The notes: generated from the letters alone by a model not told the origin. Shown: positions 34,401-42,684, numbered from the stretch's first letter. The stretch: 64,000 nucleotides of DNA from Elusimicrobiota bacterium (GCA_027451985.1 DAIDHS010000010.1:1-64000), one strand, 5' to 3'. Made by a program: numbers and translations.

Positions 34401-34638
34401 GCGCGAGGGCATGCCATTGGAGGAAGCCGTCATCGACGCGGGCGTGGTGCGCTTTCGGCCCATTTTGCTGACCGCCGCGGCCGTGGTGGTGGGCGCCTCG
34501 GTCATCCTGTTCGACCCCATCTTCCAGGGCCTGGCCTTGTCCCTGATGGCGGGCGAGCTGGCCTCGACGGCCTTGTCGCCCGTGCTGGTGCCCGTGCTGT
34601 ACTACCTGCTAGCCAAAGGAGGCCGCCATGAACCTTGA
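31453..34638 (+). CDS. RND-family efflux permease (AcrB/HAE1-like)
   Basis: This 1061-residue inner-membrane pump has the twelve-helix RND layout: N-terminal helix, a large periplasmic loop, then helices 2-7, and the same again. The proton-relay Asp pair is seen in GILVDDAIVVVENIHRH (about 414), and the second half has AGAGIVVRNSIILVDF, with Arg where AcrB carries its helix-10 Lys. It probably expels organic compounds or metals through the TolC partner. No membrane-fusion protein gene is found before, between or after, which is unusual. The GTG start overlaps tolC by four bases. Confidence 0.9.
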   Translation: MKDSERSLGVAGHLARGFIHSKITLLLALAAILAGVFAILKLPREEDPQINVPMFDVMVPFPGASALETEKRIVDVGERKLWEIPGVKYIYSTANPGSALFIVRFKVGTDPEQAMTRVYSKVFANLDLLPPGAGRPLIKPRSINDVPILTLTLWGQGMDGLALRQDAADLRQEIAAVDDVSDVGIIGGRRREFLVHFNPAALARHRLTPLEVLGIIQASNARLPAGRYNQGGKATLVETDSFIRTAQELGDVVLGVSGGRAIELKDVAKVTDGPDQEERDVRTWGAAGKLQDVPAVTLAVSKRRGSNATDVAQAVLKRVAALRPTLDPALKISITRDYGKTAKDKSNELLFHMLLATISVAIFIALALGLREAAVVLVAIPVTLSLTLLAYFLLGYTLNRITLFALIFSIGILVDDAIVVVENIHRHYSMKDGRSIWVLAVEAVAEVGNPTFLATWTVVAAILPMAFVGGLMGPYMRPIPVGASFAMLFSVAVAFIVSPWAFARIIEAWPPKEHEKSAGEGRLDRLYRSFMRPLLENKRARWWYFASMLALLGAAAALIPLKMVAVKMLPFDNKDSFDVVLDMPEWSSLARTNQAAGDMAQALKAIPEVRRVTAYVGTAAPFNFNGLVRHYFLRHMPYQAELTVNLTDHRERSRQSHAIATQAREILKPVAEKYGARFQVAEVPPGPPVLSTLVLEIYSSDLKTQAKLARRIEALLQKSEGITDVDTYVPDPEPLDRLDVDRRKATLNAIPAARIAQTVSLALNGETAGLAHVAEQKEPVDIILRLPKADRHGLAAVKSIEMPSANGTMVPIGALTRVEPRLADPPIYHKNLMRVAYVIADVSGRLESPVYAILALRGKIQALAKSMGVNLVQYYAHLPPDSLQTALKWDGEWQITYEVFRDLGAAFLLALVLIYVLVVYWFESFSVPLVIMAPIPLTLVGILPAHWLMGAFFTATSMIGFIAGAGIVVRNSIILVDFIQLRLREGMPLEEAVIDAGVVRFRPILLTAAAVVVGASVILFDPIFQGLALSLMAGELASTALSPVLVPVLYYLLAKGGRHEP

Positions 34639-34828
34639 GCGCCGCATTCGCCTCATCGCCGGAAGCTTCATCCTGATTAGCTTGGCCTTGGCCTACTGGA
34701 TCAGCTGGCAGTTTCTGTGGTTTACTGCCTTCGTGGGCGCCAACCTGGTGCAGTCGTCCTTCACGCGCTGGTGCCTGATGGAGGACATATTAAGGAAGTT
34801 GGGATGGGACGGGAAAAACAGCCCGTAG
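34628..34828 (+). CDS. DUF2892 small membrane protein (second copy)
   Basis: This 66-residue protein has two helices (RLIAGSFILISLALAYWI, LWFTAFVGANLVQSSF) and the DUF2892 ending with a cysteine (TRWCLMEDILRKLGW). It overlaps the RND gene by 11 bases and the methyltransferase by 25, so it belongs to the same operon. Like the copy at 28562 it is only distantly similar in sequence. It may assist the pump or the quinone/thiol balance of the membrane. Confidence 0.8.
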   Translation: MNLERRIRLIAGSFILISLALAYWISWQFLWFTAFVGANLVQSSFTRWCLMEDILRKLGWDGKNSP

Positions 34829-35421
34829 AGGGCTCGCGGGCGGGGGCCAGGCAGCCGGAGCGCTTTAATCCCGCCAAGGCCGTGGCCCTAGACGACGAGT
34901 CGCGCTTTGCCTACCTGCCGCCGAAAGACGCGCTTGAATTGCTCTCGCCCGGGCAAGGCGCGCTCGTGGTGGACTTCGGCACGGGCACCGGCGCCTACGC
35001 CCTGGCCTTGGGCCGTCTGCGGTCGGATCTTAAAATCGCGGCCTTGGACGAGCAGAAGGAAATGCTCGAAAAGCTCAAGGACAAGCTCAAGCGCCGGCCG
35101 CAACCAAACGTCGTCCCGGTTTTGTCGGGTACTGTGGAGGCGCGCGGCCTGGCCGGCCAAGCCGCGGGCGTCTTGGCCTTGAACGTCCTGCACGAGTTGG
35201 GCGACGAGGCCCTGCGGTCCCTCATGTCCCTGCTCGCTCCGGGCGGCCGCGCGGTGTTCATCGATTGGAACGCGGCGGTGGAGCGCCCGGTCGGCCCGCC
35301 CAAGGACCACGTCTACGCTCCGGATGAAGCCCGCCGGCGCTTGCGGAATTTCGGCTTCAGGCTTTTGCGCCGCCGTCTCTTCGCCTATCATTACGCTTTC
35401 GTGTGCGCTGGGCCGCGATAA
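34804..35421 (+). CDS. SAM-dependent methyltransferase (class I)
   Basis: This 205-residue enzyme has motif I VVDFGTGTGAYALAL (about 59), an acidic second-strand end LKIAALDEQKEM, and LALNVLHELGDEALRSL, typical of the Methyltransf_11/25 fold. The ATG at 34804 has AAGGAAG six bases upstream; the longer in-frame start 34717 lies inside DUF2892 and is rejected. It is the last gene of the stress/efflux operon. A substrate such as a thiol, metalloid or quinone precursor is possible, and none is visible. Confidence 0.8.
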   Translation: MGREKQPVEGSRAGARQPERFNPAKAVALDDESRFAYLPPKDALELLSPGQGALVVDFGTGTGAYALALGRLRSDLKIAALDEQKEMLEKLKDKLKRRPQPNVVPVLSGTVEARGLAGQAAGVLALNVLHELGDEALRSLMSLLAPGGRAVFIDWNAAVERPVGPPKDHVYAPDEARRRLRNFGFRLLRRRLFAYHYAFVCAGPR

Positions 35422-35485
35422 TAGCCCTTCGTCCAGATCTCCTAAAACTCGTATAATAAGCGCCTATTCCGCGTGGGAGATGGCG

Positions 35486-36493
35486 ATGAAAAAGGCGTGC
35501 GGGACGACTCTTCCCTTCATAATGCTGCTCTTGCTCTGCGCCCAGGCGGCCCTGGCCGCGCCCTATGGCATGTTCCGGGTCGTCCATGGCGGCCTCCAGC
35601 CGGAGTTCCCGCCTCTTAATTTCGCGGCCGCGAGACCTCGTCTTGTGCGTTATTACGGCGGGCCGGTGATTTCCCAGGCCACGGTCTACGTGATCTTTTG
35701 GGGACAAAACGTCGACGCCCAAACCCGCGCCAAAATTGGTCCGTTCTACGCCAACATCCTCAACAGCGGCTACCTGGACTGGCTTTCGGAATACGACACG
35801 AACGTCCCGGCGGTCGGCGGCCGGGCGGGCACCGGACAAATTATCAGCCGCGGGCGCTACGCCGGCGCGACGACGATTATCCCGGAGAACAAATCAAAAA
35901 GCCTCAGCGACGCGGCGATTGAGCGGGAACTCTCCGCGCAAATCGCGGACGGGCGCCTGCCGCCCGCGAATGCGGACGCTCTTTACATGATCTATTTCCC
36001 GTCCGGCATCAGCGTTTCTCTGCCGGACGGCAGCCTGTCCTGCCAGGATTTCGAGGGCTATCATGAAGGGTTCGCCGCCAAGAGCGGAGTGCCCGTCTAT
36101 TACGGCGTGTTTCCCGACTGCGCCACCGGCTTCGAGGACTTGAGCGTCACGTCCTCTCATGAAACTTTGGAAGCCATCACCGATCCGTTCCCGACCAACG
36201 GCACTCACCCGGCGTACCCGCAGGCCTGGAATTCTGAAACTGGGGACGAAATTTCGGATCTCTGCGACGGAGTAGACACCTCCTATGTGACCGGCCCGGG
36301 GGGCTTGGTCAGCGAGGTGGAGCCGGGATGGAGCGACTTGGCCAATGCCTGCAACATGGGCCCCTGGACCACGGCGGGCTCGGCCGTTTTGCGTTCGTCT
36401 CTGGCGGCTTCGACGCGCCGGTCCGAATTGGGGCCCATCAGCGCTTTCCTTGCGCGGATAAAGCCCGCGTCAATTCTTTGGGACGGGCGCTAG
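35486..36493 (+). CDS. Secreted protein with an HExxEAxTDP-type motif
   Basis: This 335-residue exported protein has signal peptide MKKACGTTLPFIMLLLL...ALA. The mature part has YYGGPVISQATVYVIFWG, GQIISRGRYAGATTIIPE, ADALYMIYFPSG and SSHETLEAITDPFP, then ETGDEISDLCDG. The motif HExxEAxTDP with a later D-x-C occurs in a group of secreted bacterial and fungal proteins of unknown activity. The HE pair and downstream acids could bind a metal, but the classic HExxH is absent. GGGAG precedes the ATG. It may be a secreted hydrolase or binding protein. It stands alone with a TATAATA-like sequence near 35452. Confidence 0.6.
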   Translation: MKKACGTTLPFIMLLLLCAQAALAAPYGMFRVVHGGLQPEFPPLNFAAARPRLVRYYGGPVISQATVYVIFWGQNVDAQTRAKIGPFYANILNSGYLDWLSEYDTNVPAVGGRAGTGQIISRGRYAGATTIIPENKSKSLSDAAIERELSAQIADGRLPPANADALYMIYFPSGISVSLPDGSLSCQDFEGYHEGFAAKSGVPVYYGVFPDCATGFEDLSVTSSHETLEAITDPFPTNGTHPAYPQAWNSETGDEISDLCDGVDTSYVTGPGGLVSEVEPGWSDLANACNMGPWTTAGSAVLRSSLAASTRRSELGPISAFLARIKPASILWDGR

Positions 36494-36559
36494 CCTGGAC
36501 GTGGCTCTTCTGATTTTCTCCGACTTCGCTTGCAATTCCATGCGTGAGGATCGCCGCCC

Positions 36560-38737
36560 ATGAAAAATCTTCGTCTTGTACTTGCCGCCGTCATTCTGGC
36601 GCTTCCCGCCGCCGCGCGGGCGCAGACGGCCGCAAAAGCTTCGGCCGCGGCGGCTCACAAAATTTCCGTGCCTCCGGACCCTTATTTGTGGCTGGAGCCT
36701 CTGCATTCGCCGCACGCTCTGGCCTGGGCCAAGGCGCAAAACGGGAAAACTTTGGCCGTGCTGGCCGGCGATCCGCGTTATGATGCGCTTAGGAAGGACA
36801 TCGGCCGGATTCTAAAGTCCAAGAGCCGCATCCCGCAACCGACGCTGCGCGGCGATTGGGTCTACAATTTTTGGCAAGACGGCACGCATGTGCATGGACT
36901 TTGGCGCCGCGTGCGTCTGGCCGATTACGCCAAACCCAACCCGCCCTGGCAGACGGTGCTGGATTTGGACGCCCTGGCGAAGAAGGAAAAACAGAATTGG
37001 TTTTGGCAGGGCGCCGACTGCCTGCCGCCTAAGAACGACCGCTGCCTTCTTTCTCTTTCGCGCGGCGGCACGGACGCCTCGGTCGTGCGGGAGTTTGACG
37101 TCGCGACGGGGTCCTTCGTTAAGGGCGGCTTCGACGTACCCGAAGCCAAGTCCGACGTCGACTGGCTGGATCAAAACCATCTTCTGGTCGCGACCAATTT
37201 CGGGCCCGGATCGCTGACGACCTCCGGCTATCCGCGCGAAGTCAAAATCTGGACGCGCGGCACGCCCTTGTCTCAGGCGCGCCTGATCTTCTCCGGAAAA
37301 CCAAGCGACGTGGAGGAGTCCGCCCAGACTTTCTTCTGGCCCGGAGGCCGGGCCAGCATCGTGACGCGTGGAATGACGTTTTTTACCTCGCGCGAGTACC
37401 TGCTCAAGCCGAGCGGGAGGCTTGAGCGCATCCCGCTGCCGCCCGGCGCCGAAGTCCAGGGTGTTTTCCACGGGCAAATAGTGGCTCTCCTGCAAAGCGC
37501 CTGGAAGACCGGCGGGCGCTTTTTCGCGCGCGGGGCTTTGGTCTCTCTGTCGCTGGATAAAATTTCCGCGCCTGATTTCGGCAAGCACGTCCGCCTGGTT
37601 TACCTGCCCGACCGCGCTTCGGCTTTCGTGGACCTGAGCGTCGCCAAGGACGTCCTCTACATGGATGTGCTGCACGATGTTTCCGGCCGCGTGCTCGCGA
37701 TGCGCCTGGGGCCCAGGGGCTGGACCGCGCGCGTCATCCCGCTGCCGGACGAGGGCAGCACTTCCGTGGCGGGTTCCGATCCGTTCCAGAACCGCGCGCT
37801 TATCAGCTACGAGAGCTTCCTGGTGCCGCCCACGCTCTACGAGGTGGATGGCGACGCCCCAGGCCGAAAGCCGCGCGCCATCAAGCGCCAGTCGGCTATT
37901 TTCGACGCTTCCGGGATGGCGGTAGATCAACACTGGGCAAAGAGCGCCGACGGCACGATGATCCCCTATTTCCTTGTGCACCCGAAGAACATGAAGCGAG
38001 ACGGAAAAAACCCGACGCTTCTCTACGCCTACGGCGGTTTCGGACTGCCCATGGTGCCGGCGTACATGCCCTATTATTCGCCCGTCATCGGCAACGAGTG
38101 GTTCGCCAAGGGGGGCGTCTTCGCCATGGCCAACATCCGCGGCGGGGGCGAGTTTGGTCCCAGCTGGCACGAAGCCGCGCTCAAGACCCACCGGCAAAAG
38201 GCTTACGACGACTTCATTGCGGTGGCCGAACGGCTCATCAAGACCGGCGTCACCTCGCCGCGGCGCCTGGGCATCATGGGGCGCAGCAACGGGGGGCTTT
38301 TGGTCGGCGTGGCCTTCACCGAGCGGCCGGACCTATTCCATGCGGTCATCTGCGAAGTTCCGCTTCTGGACATGATGCGCTATATCCATATCGGCGCCGG
38401 AGCGTCATGGGAGGCCGAGTACGGCAATCCGGCCAATCCCAGAATGGCCGCGGCCATCCTGCGCTACTCTCCCTATCAAAATGTCAGGCCCGGCGTGCAC
38501 TACCCCAAGGTCTTTTTCGTCACCTCTTCGGACGACGACCGCGTGGAGCCCGCGCACGCGCGCAAGATGGCGGCTAAGATGGAGGCCATGGGCGACCCGG
38601 TCTATTTCTACGAAAGCCCTGAGGGCGGGCACGAGCGAGGCGAGGCCTCTCTCAACGGGACCACGAAGACGATGGCGCTGGAATACATCTACCTCTACCG
38701 CCGGCTTATGGACGGAGCCGCGGCCGGCGGACGCTGA
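36560..38737 (+). CDS. Prolyl oligopeptidase-family serine peptidase
   Basis: This 725-residue secreted peptidase of family S9A has signal peptide MKNLRLVLAAVIL...ARA and an N-terminal seven-bladed propeller (about 60-440). The alpha/beta-hydrolase domain has catalytic Ser in MGRSNGGLLV (about 575), Asp in SSDDDRVEP (about 658) and His in EGGHERGEA (about 690). It should cleave short proline-containing peptides in the periplasm. The gap before PlsC is only 13 bases, so the two may be co-transcribed. No regulatory site was seen. Confidence 0.9.
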   Translation: MKNLRLVLAAVILALPAAARAQTAAKASAAAAHKISVPPDPYLWLEPLHSPHALAWAKAQNGKTLAVLAGDPRYDALRKDIGRILKSKSRIPQPTLRGDWVYNFWQDGTHVHGLWRRVRLADYAKPNPPWQTVLDLDALAKKEKQNWFWQGADCLPPKNDRCLLSLSRGGTDASVVREFDVATGSFVKGGFDVPEAKSDVDWLDQNHLLVATNFGPGSLTTSGYPREVKIWTRGTPLSQARLIFSGKPSDVEESAQTFFWPGGRASIVTRGMTFFTSREYLLKPSGRLERIPLPPGAEVQGVFHGQIVALLQSAWKTGGRFFARGALVSLSLDKISAPDFGKHVRLVYLPDRASAFVDLSVAKDVLYMDVLHDVSGRVLAMRLGPRGWTARVIPLPDEGSTSVAGSDPFQNRALISYESFLVPPTLYEVDGDAPGRKPRAIKRQSAIFDASGMAVDQHWAKSADGTMIPYFLVHPKNMKRDGKNPTLLYAYGGFGLPMVPAYMPYYSPVIGNEWFAKGGVFAMANIRGGGEFGPSWHEAALKTHRQKAYDDFIAVAERLIKTGVTSPRRLGIMGRSNGGLLVGVAFTERPDLFHAVICEVPLLDMMRYIHIGAGASWEAEYGNPANPRMAAAILRYSPYQNVRPGVHYPKVFFVTSSDDDRVEPAHARKMAAKMEAMGDPVYFYESPEGGHERGEASLNGTTKTMALEYIYLYRRLMDGAAAGGR

Positions 38738-38750
38738 CGGTCCGGACGTC

Positions 38751-39410
38751 GTGATTAAGCGGCTCATCAGGCGTTTTCTCGCTTTCGGCCAGCACGCGGT
38801 CTACGCCTGGTTTTTCTCCGTGGAAGTTCAGGGGAAAGAGCACGTTCCTAGCCGGGGCGGACTCATTATTGCGGCTAACCATACCAGCCATTTGGACATG
38901 GGGCTCGTTAAGCACGCCATGGGCCCAGCGGGATGCGGCTTGGTATCTTTGGCCGCGCAGGACTATTTCTTCAGCAATGCGCTCCATCGCTGGTACTTTG
39001 GCAACTTCACCAACCTGCTACCCTTCAATCGTTCTAAAAGCTTGAAAGAATCTTTGCTTGCGGCCGGGCGCGTCCTCAAGGATGGGCGCAACCTGCTCAT
39101 TTTCCCGGAGGGCACGCGCACGAAGGACGGCCGCATGGGCGCGTTCAAGCCCTCCCTGGGCTACATGGCGCTCAATTTTGACGCCGACGTCCTGCCGGTT
39201 TATATTTCCGGAGCTTTCGAAGCTCTGCCCAAGGGAAAGCTTGTGCCTCGCGCACGGCGGTTGAAGGCCGCCTTCGGCCCAATCATCGCTTCGACGGCGC
39301 TCAAACACGCCGTAGAGGCCGCGGGCGGGGAAGATGCCAACCGAACCGCGACGAAAGTCGTGGAGGACGCGGTCCGGGAGCTTGAGCGCCAGAACAGGGG
39401 GGAGCGCTAA
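38751..39410 (+). CDS. plsC: 1-acyl-glycerol-3-phosphate acyltransferase (PlsC-like)
   Basis: This 219-residue membrane-associated acyltransferase has the catalytic NHTSHLD motif (NHx4D, about 42), a substrate-binding FPEGTRTKDGR (about 118) and the neighbouring LPFNRSKSLKES segment. The reaction adds an acyl chain to lysophosphatidate, although PlsC-like lysolipid or ornithine-lipid enzymes look the same. The start is GTG 38751, just after the peptidase stop; an in-frame longer ORF lies inside the peptidase gene. It converges on the Bax-inhibitor gene with a 4-base overlap. Confidence 0.75.
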   Translation: MIKRLIRRFLAFGQHAVYAWFFSVEVQGKEHVPSRGGLIIAANHTSHLDMGLVKHAMGPAGCGLVSLAAQDYFFSNALHRWYFGNFTNLLPFNRSKSLKESLLAAGRVLKDGRNLLIFPEGTRTKDGRMGAFKPSLGYMALNFDADVLPVYISGAFEALPKGKLVPRARRLKAAFGPIIASTALKHAVEAAGGEDANRTATKVVEDAVRELERQNRGER

Positions 39411-40108
39411 TCTTCGCGCCGGCCCATGATCTGGAGGATGTCCAGAAAGAGGTTGATGAAATCAAGGTAGAGCGCCAAGGCGCCGGAGATGGCTTCTTTG
39501 GTCTCCTCATCGGTTCCCTCGTCCGAGGGATTCAAAAGTCCCTTGATCTTCTGCGTGTCGTAGGCGGTCAGGCCCGTAAAGATGAGAACTCCTGCGTAAG
39601 TCGTAATCCAATAGATTGTGGAGTTCCTGAAAAACAAATTGGCGAAGGAAGCGATCACCAGGCCGATGAGCGCCATAAAAAGAAAATTCCCCATCGACGT
39701 CAGGTCGGTTTTGGTGAGCCATCCGTAAAGGCTCATCGCCGCGAACGTCCCCGCCGTGACGAAGAAAGCGTTCGCGATGGACGATTGGGTGTAGACCAGA
39801 AAAATGGAGGAGAGCGTCACGCCGTTTAGGGCCGCGTAGCCAAGAAAGACTAGAGACGCGGTTGTTGAGGACATGCGGCGCACAAAGGCCGCCAAACCGA
39901 AAACCGCCAGCACTTCCGCGATAAGAAGGCCGTAGAAGAGAATCGGATTGGCCGTCAGGGCGCGGATGCTTTCGGGGTGCGCGGCCATGTAGAGGGCCAC
40001 GCCGCCGGTTAGGGCCAGGCCGCCCGTCATCCAGCGGTAGACTTCAAGGATGAAGGCCCGCTCCTCGGCCTCGTCCGCCGAAATGGGAAAGCCGCCCGCG
40101 CCGGTCAT
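39407..40108 (-). CDS. Bax inhibitor-1 / YccA-family membrane protein
   Basis: This 233-residue integral membrane protein has seven hydrophobic helices and family landmarks: the N-terminal FILEVYRWMTGGLALTGG, SIFLVYTQSSIANAFFVTAG and the late TGLTAYDTQKIKGLL with its acidic residues. BI-1 proteins act as pH-sensitive Ca2+ leak channels, or interact with the FtsH protease (YccA). It starts inside the stop of the FIST gene (ATGA), so the two are coupled, an unusual pairing. Confidence 0.85.
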   Translation of the reverse strand: MTGAGGFPISADEAEERAFILEVYRWMTGGLALTGGVALYMAAHPESIRALTANPILFYGLLIAEVLAVFGLAAFVRRMSSTTASLVFLGYAALNGVTLSSIFLVYTQSSIANAFFVTAGTFAAMSLYGWLTKTDLTSMGNFLFMALIGLVIASFANLFFRNSTIYWITTYAGVLIFTGLTAYDTQKIKGLLNPSDEGTDEETKEAISGALALYLDFINLFLDILQIMGRRED

Positions 40109-41307
40109 CGGATGAACGCCAAGCTTGCGGTGTAGCCGTGGATGTGGTTTTTTCCGGCGATGGGCCCGAACTCGCCGTTGGCGAAGAACCCAGCTAGGGG
40201 CAGGGGGCCACGCAAGGACTGGATGAGGCCGATGTCATGGTCGGGCGCGCCGTAGAGCCCGCGGCCCCGGCCGCAGCAACTGAACAGGAGCGCCGCGTGG
40301 GCGGCGCTCTTGACCCCGGGATTGTGGAGAAGCGCTTCCAAATCTTCGGTGGAAGTCTTGGCGTCGCGCAGTTGGAACTGGAGAGTCTGTCCCGGGCGCA
40401 GGGGCGCGCCGATCATCAAAGCGCCTTTTTCAGGATCCGAACCCATGATGTTGCGGATAAGGAAATCGCCCCTCTTAAAACCCGATTGGTACTCGTTCAT
40501 CACCAGGCCTGCGAGCAGAGAGTGCCGCGCGAGTTCCCGGTCGTGGGGGGAAAGATTCTCGATGGTCTCCAGGAGCACTTCGACGGCCGGGCGGCTGGCC
40601 AGGGCATAGAGCACGTGCCCGTCGGCTTTGGTGACGATGAAGGGTTCTCCGATGGGCCGGCAGCCCTGCGAGACCACGGTTTCAAAGGAAATTTCGCCGG
40701 AAAGGGCGAGGCCGCAGGCCGCCACGGGCTCGGCGTCGCCGCCCAAGGCCAGCCAGCTTCGCAGGCCCACGGCCGGTCCGCTGGCCATGCCGCCGACCAC
40801 GGGGCGCTCGGGATATCCTGTATTGAAGAGCCCTAGGAGCTTCTCCACGTCGCAGAGCATGGGATCGGCGAGGCAGAGAAAATTGGGTTTTTCCGTGGGA
40901 TAGAGGTCCAGCGTCCGCACCAGATCCGGACCAGAGGCGAGCGACGCGATGTCGGCCTCGGAAAGGGAAAAGGGAGAGATTTTGACGTCCGGCAGGCTCA
41001 TGGCCAAGAGGGAAATGGCCGGTTCCATTTCGATTTCACGGTCTTGCCCGATGACGCCGCTGGCGTTGCAGCCCAACAGGGCGGGAGTGCCCAAGGCTTT
41101 AGAGAGGAGAGACGAAAGCTCCGCGGGATCTAAGCCGGGATAAGGCTCGGAAACGAAGAAGAGCGCGCAATCGCAGGGACGGCCGGAGAGTCCCGCTTTG
41201 GCCTTCTCGGCGGCCTCTTGCGCGGCTTGGCGCCAATCCTTCTTTTTGGAAATCGCGGATGAAAAAACTTTGTCTTTTTGGGCCACCGGGGCGCTAGGCT
41301 TCTTCAT
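40105..41307 (-). CDS. FIST-domain sensory protein
   Basis: This 400-residue soluble protein has an N-terminal FIST_N region (about 30-200: CALFFVSEPYPGLDPAEL, LLGCNASGVIG) and a FIST_C region (about 215-380: GEPFIVTKADGHVLYALASRP, FFANGEFGPI). FIST domains are thought to bind small ligands such as amino acids and usually feed histidine-kinase or cyclic-di-GMP circuits. Here no such output domain is present; it is coupled to a BI-1 membrane protein instead. The N-terminal lysine/alanine-rich tail (QKDKVFSSAISKKKDW) has no known function. Confidence 0.8.
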   Translation of the reverse strand: MKKPSAPVAQKDKVFSSAISKKKDWRQAAQEAAEKAKAGLSGRPCDCALFFVSEPYPGLDPAELSSLLSKALGTPALLGCNASGVIGQDREIEMEPAISLLAMSLPDVKISPFSLSEADIASLASGPDLVRTLDLYPTEKPNFLCLADPMLCDVEKLLGLFNTGYPERPVVGGMASGPAVGLRSWLALGGDAEPVAACGLALSGEISFETVVSQGCRPIGEPFIVTKADGHVLYALASRPAVEVLLETIENLSPHDRELARHSLLAGLVMNEYQSGFKRGDFLIRNIMGSDPEKGALMIGAPLRPGQTLQFQLRDAKTSTEDLEALLHNPGVKSAAHAALLFSCCGRGRGLYGAPDHDIGLIQSLRGPLPLAGFFANGEFGPIAGKNHIHGYTASLAFIR

Positions 41308-41392
41308 GGCCTGATTTTACAACATCCGGGCTGATTTTTAGAGCGTGAGTTTTTTGCGGCCTAGGCCCGTCCCGGGCGATATCTGATAGGAT

Positions 41393-41872
41393 ATGCGCAT
41401 GAAAACAAAGCGGCCGCACTGCGTCGCAAATCTCCGCGATATCGCCCCCGAGCGATATGCAGACTTCGGATTCGCTGGAATCTCATGGGACCTGGGCCGG
41501 GCCACGGGAACGCGTCGCTTGGGTATAGACGTCACGGAAATTCCGCCGGGAAAAAGCGCGTCGCGGTTTCATTGTCACAGCCGCAAGGAGGAGTTTTTCT
41601 TCGTTCTCTCGGGGCGCTGCCGCCTGCGTTTGGGAGCGCGTACCCACGAACTGCGGGCGGGTGATGCCGTCAGCCGTCCCGCCGGCACGGGTGTCTGCCA
41701 TCAGTTCCAGAACCCGTACAGCAAGCCCTGCAGGGTCCTGATGCTGGGGGTGCAGACGGGCCGGGGGCTTTCCGACAGGGTGGAGCGTCCGGAAGAGGGA
41801 GAGATTCTTGTCATTGGAGCCGACGGCTCACGGAAAATCATGCGGCACACGCCGCGGGCGCAAAGGCGCTGA
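41393..41872 (+). CDS. Cupin-domain protein
   Basis: This 159-residue protein has one cupin barrel: motif 1 PPGKSASRFHCHSRKEEFFFVLSG (the H-x-H...E metal ligands) and motif 2 RPAGTGVCHQFQN. It may bind Fe, Mn or Zn and act as an isomerase, dioxygenase or sugar-binding protein. It sits five bases before the nitrilase gene, so the pair is probably one unit. ATG 41399 is an alternative start two codons in. Confidence 0.7.
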   Translation: MRMKTKRPHCVANLRDIAPERYADFGFAGISWDLGRATGTRRLGIDVTEIPPGKSASRFHCHSRKEEFFFVLSGRCRLRLGARTHELRAGDAVSRPAGTGVCHQFQNPYSKPCRVLMLGVQTGRGLSDRVERPEEGEILVIGADGSRKIMRHTPRAQRR

Positions 41873-41877
41873 ATTCG

Positions 41878-42684
41878 ATGACTCCAGAGACTTCTCGGAG
41901 CCCCTCGCGGCCGCTTAAGCTCGCGCTGGTCCAGATGCAAGTGGGGGACGAGGAAAAATCCGTACGGCTTGAGCGCGCCGAGAGGCTGTTGGGAGAAGCC
42001 GCGGGAGCGGATCTCGTGATTCTGCCGGAATTGTGGAACGTGGGCTATTCCGCCTTCGACCGCTACGCCGAAGACGCCGAGCCCATTGACGGCGTGACCG
42101 TCCGGCTGCTTCGCGCCAAGGCTGCGGAACTAAAGGCCCTGGTAATGATGGGCAGTTTCCTTGAGAAAAGCGCCGAAGGGCTTCACAATACCTCGGTCCT
42201 GATCGACGAGCGCGGAGAAATCGCCGCCGCGTACAGGAAGATTCATCTTTTCGGTTATAAATCCCAGGAGCGAAGCCTGCTCGTTCCTGGAAAAGACGTC
42301 GTCACGGCCGCGACGACGCGAGGCGTCTTCGGGCTTTCCACCTGTTTTGATTTGCGTTTCCCGGAGCTTTACCGTCGGCTCTTAGACGCGGGGGCTGAAA
42401 TGTTCTTGGTCGCCTCGGCATGGCCGCTTTCCCGCTTGGAGCACTGGCGCGTGCTGACCCGCGCCCGAGCCATCGAGAATCTGTGCTTCCTCGCGGCGGC
42501 CAACTGCGCCGGCGCCAGCCGCGGCAGCCGTGCCGGGGGACACAGCGTCGTGCTCGATCCGTGGGGCAGGGTTCTTGCCGAGGCGAGCGAGAAAGAAGAA
42601 GTTCTCCGCGCGGAAATCGATTTGGGAGAAGTCGCTCGGACGCGGGCGGAGTTCCCCGCGATAGCGTCCCGCGTCCTTAAGTAG
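41878..42684 (+). CDS. Carbon-nitrogen hydrolase (nitrilase/omega-amidase-like)
   Basis: This 268-residue enzyme has the Glu-Lys-Cys triad: VILPELWNVGYS (Glu about 50), YRKIHLFGY (Lys about 121) and GLSTCFDLRFPELYR (Cys about 156). The sequence around the Cys and the length fit the Nit2/omega-amidase branch, which deamidates 2-oxoglutaramate-type amides, though the substrate is not proven. It follows the cupin gene closely and overlaps the convergent pseudouridine synthase by 8 bases. Confidence 0.85.
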   Translation: MTPETSRSPSRPLKLALVQMQVGDEEKSVRLERAERLLGEAAGADLVILPELWNVGYSAFDRYAEDAEPIDGVTVRLLRAKAAELKALVMMGSFLEKSAEGLHNTSVLIDERGEIAAAYRKIHLFGYKSQERSLLVPGKDVVTAATTRGVFGLSTCFDLRFPELYRRLLDAGAEMFLVASAWPLSRLEHWRVLTRARAIENLCFLAAANCAGASRGSRAGGHSVVLDPWGRVLAEASEKEEVLRAEIDLGEVARTRAEFPAIASRVLK

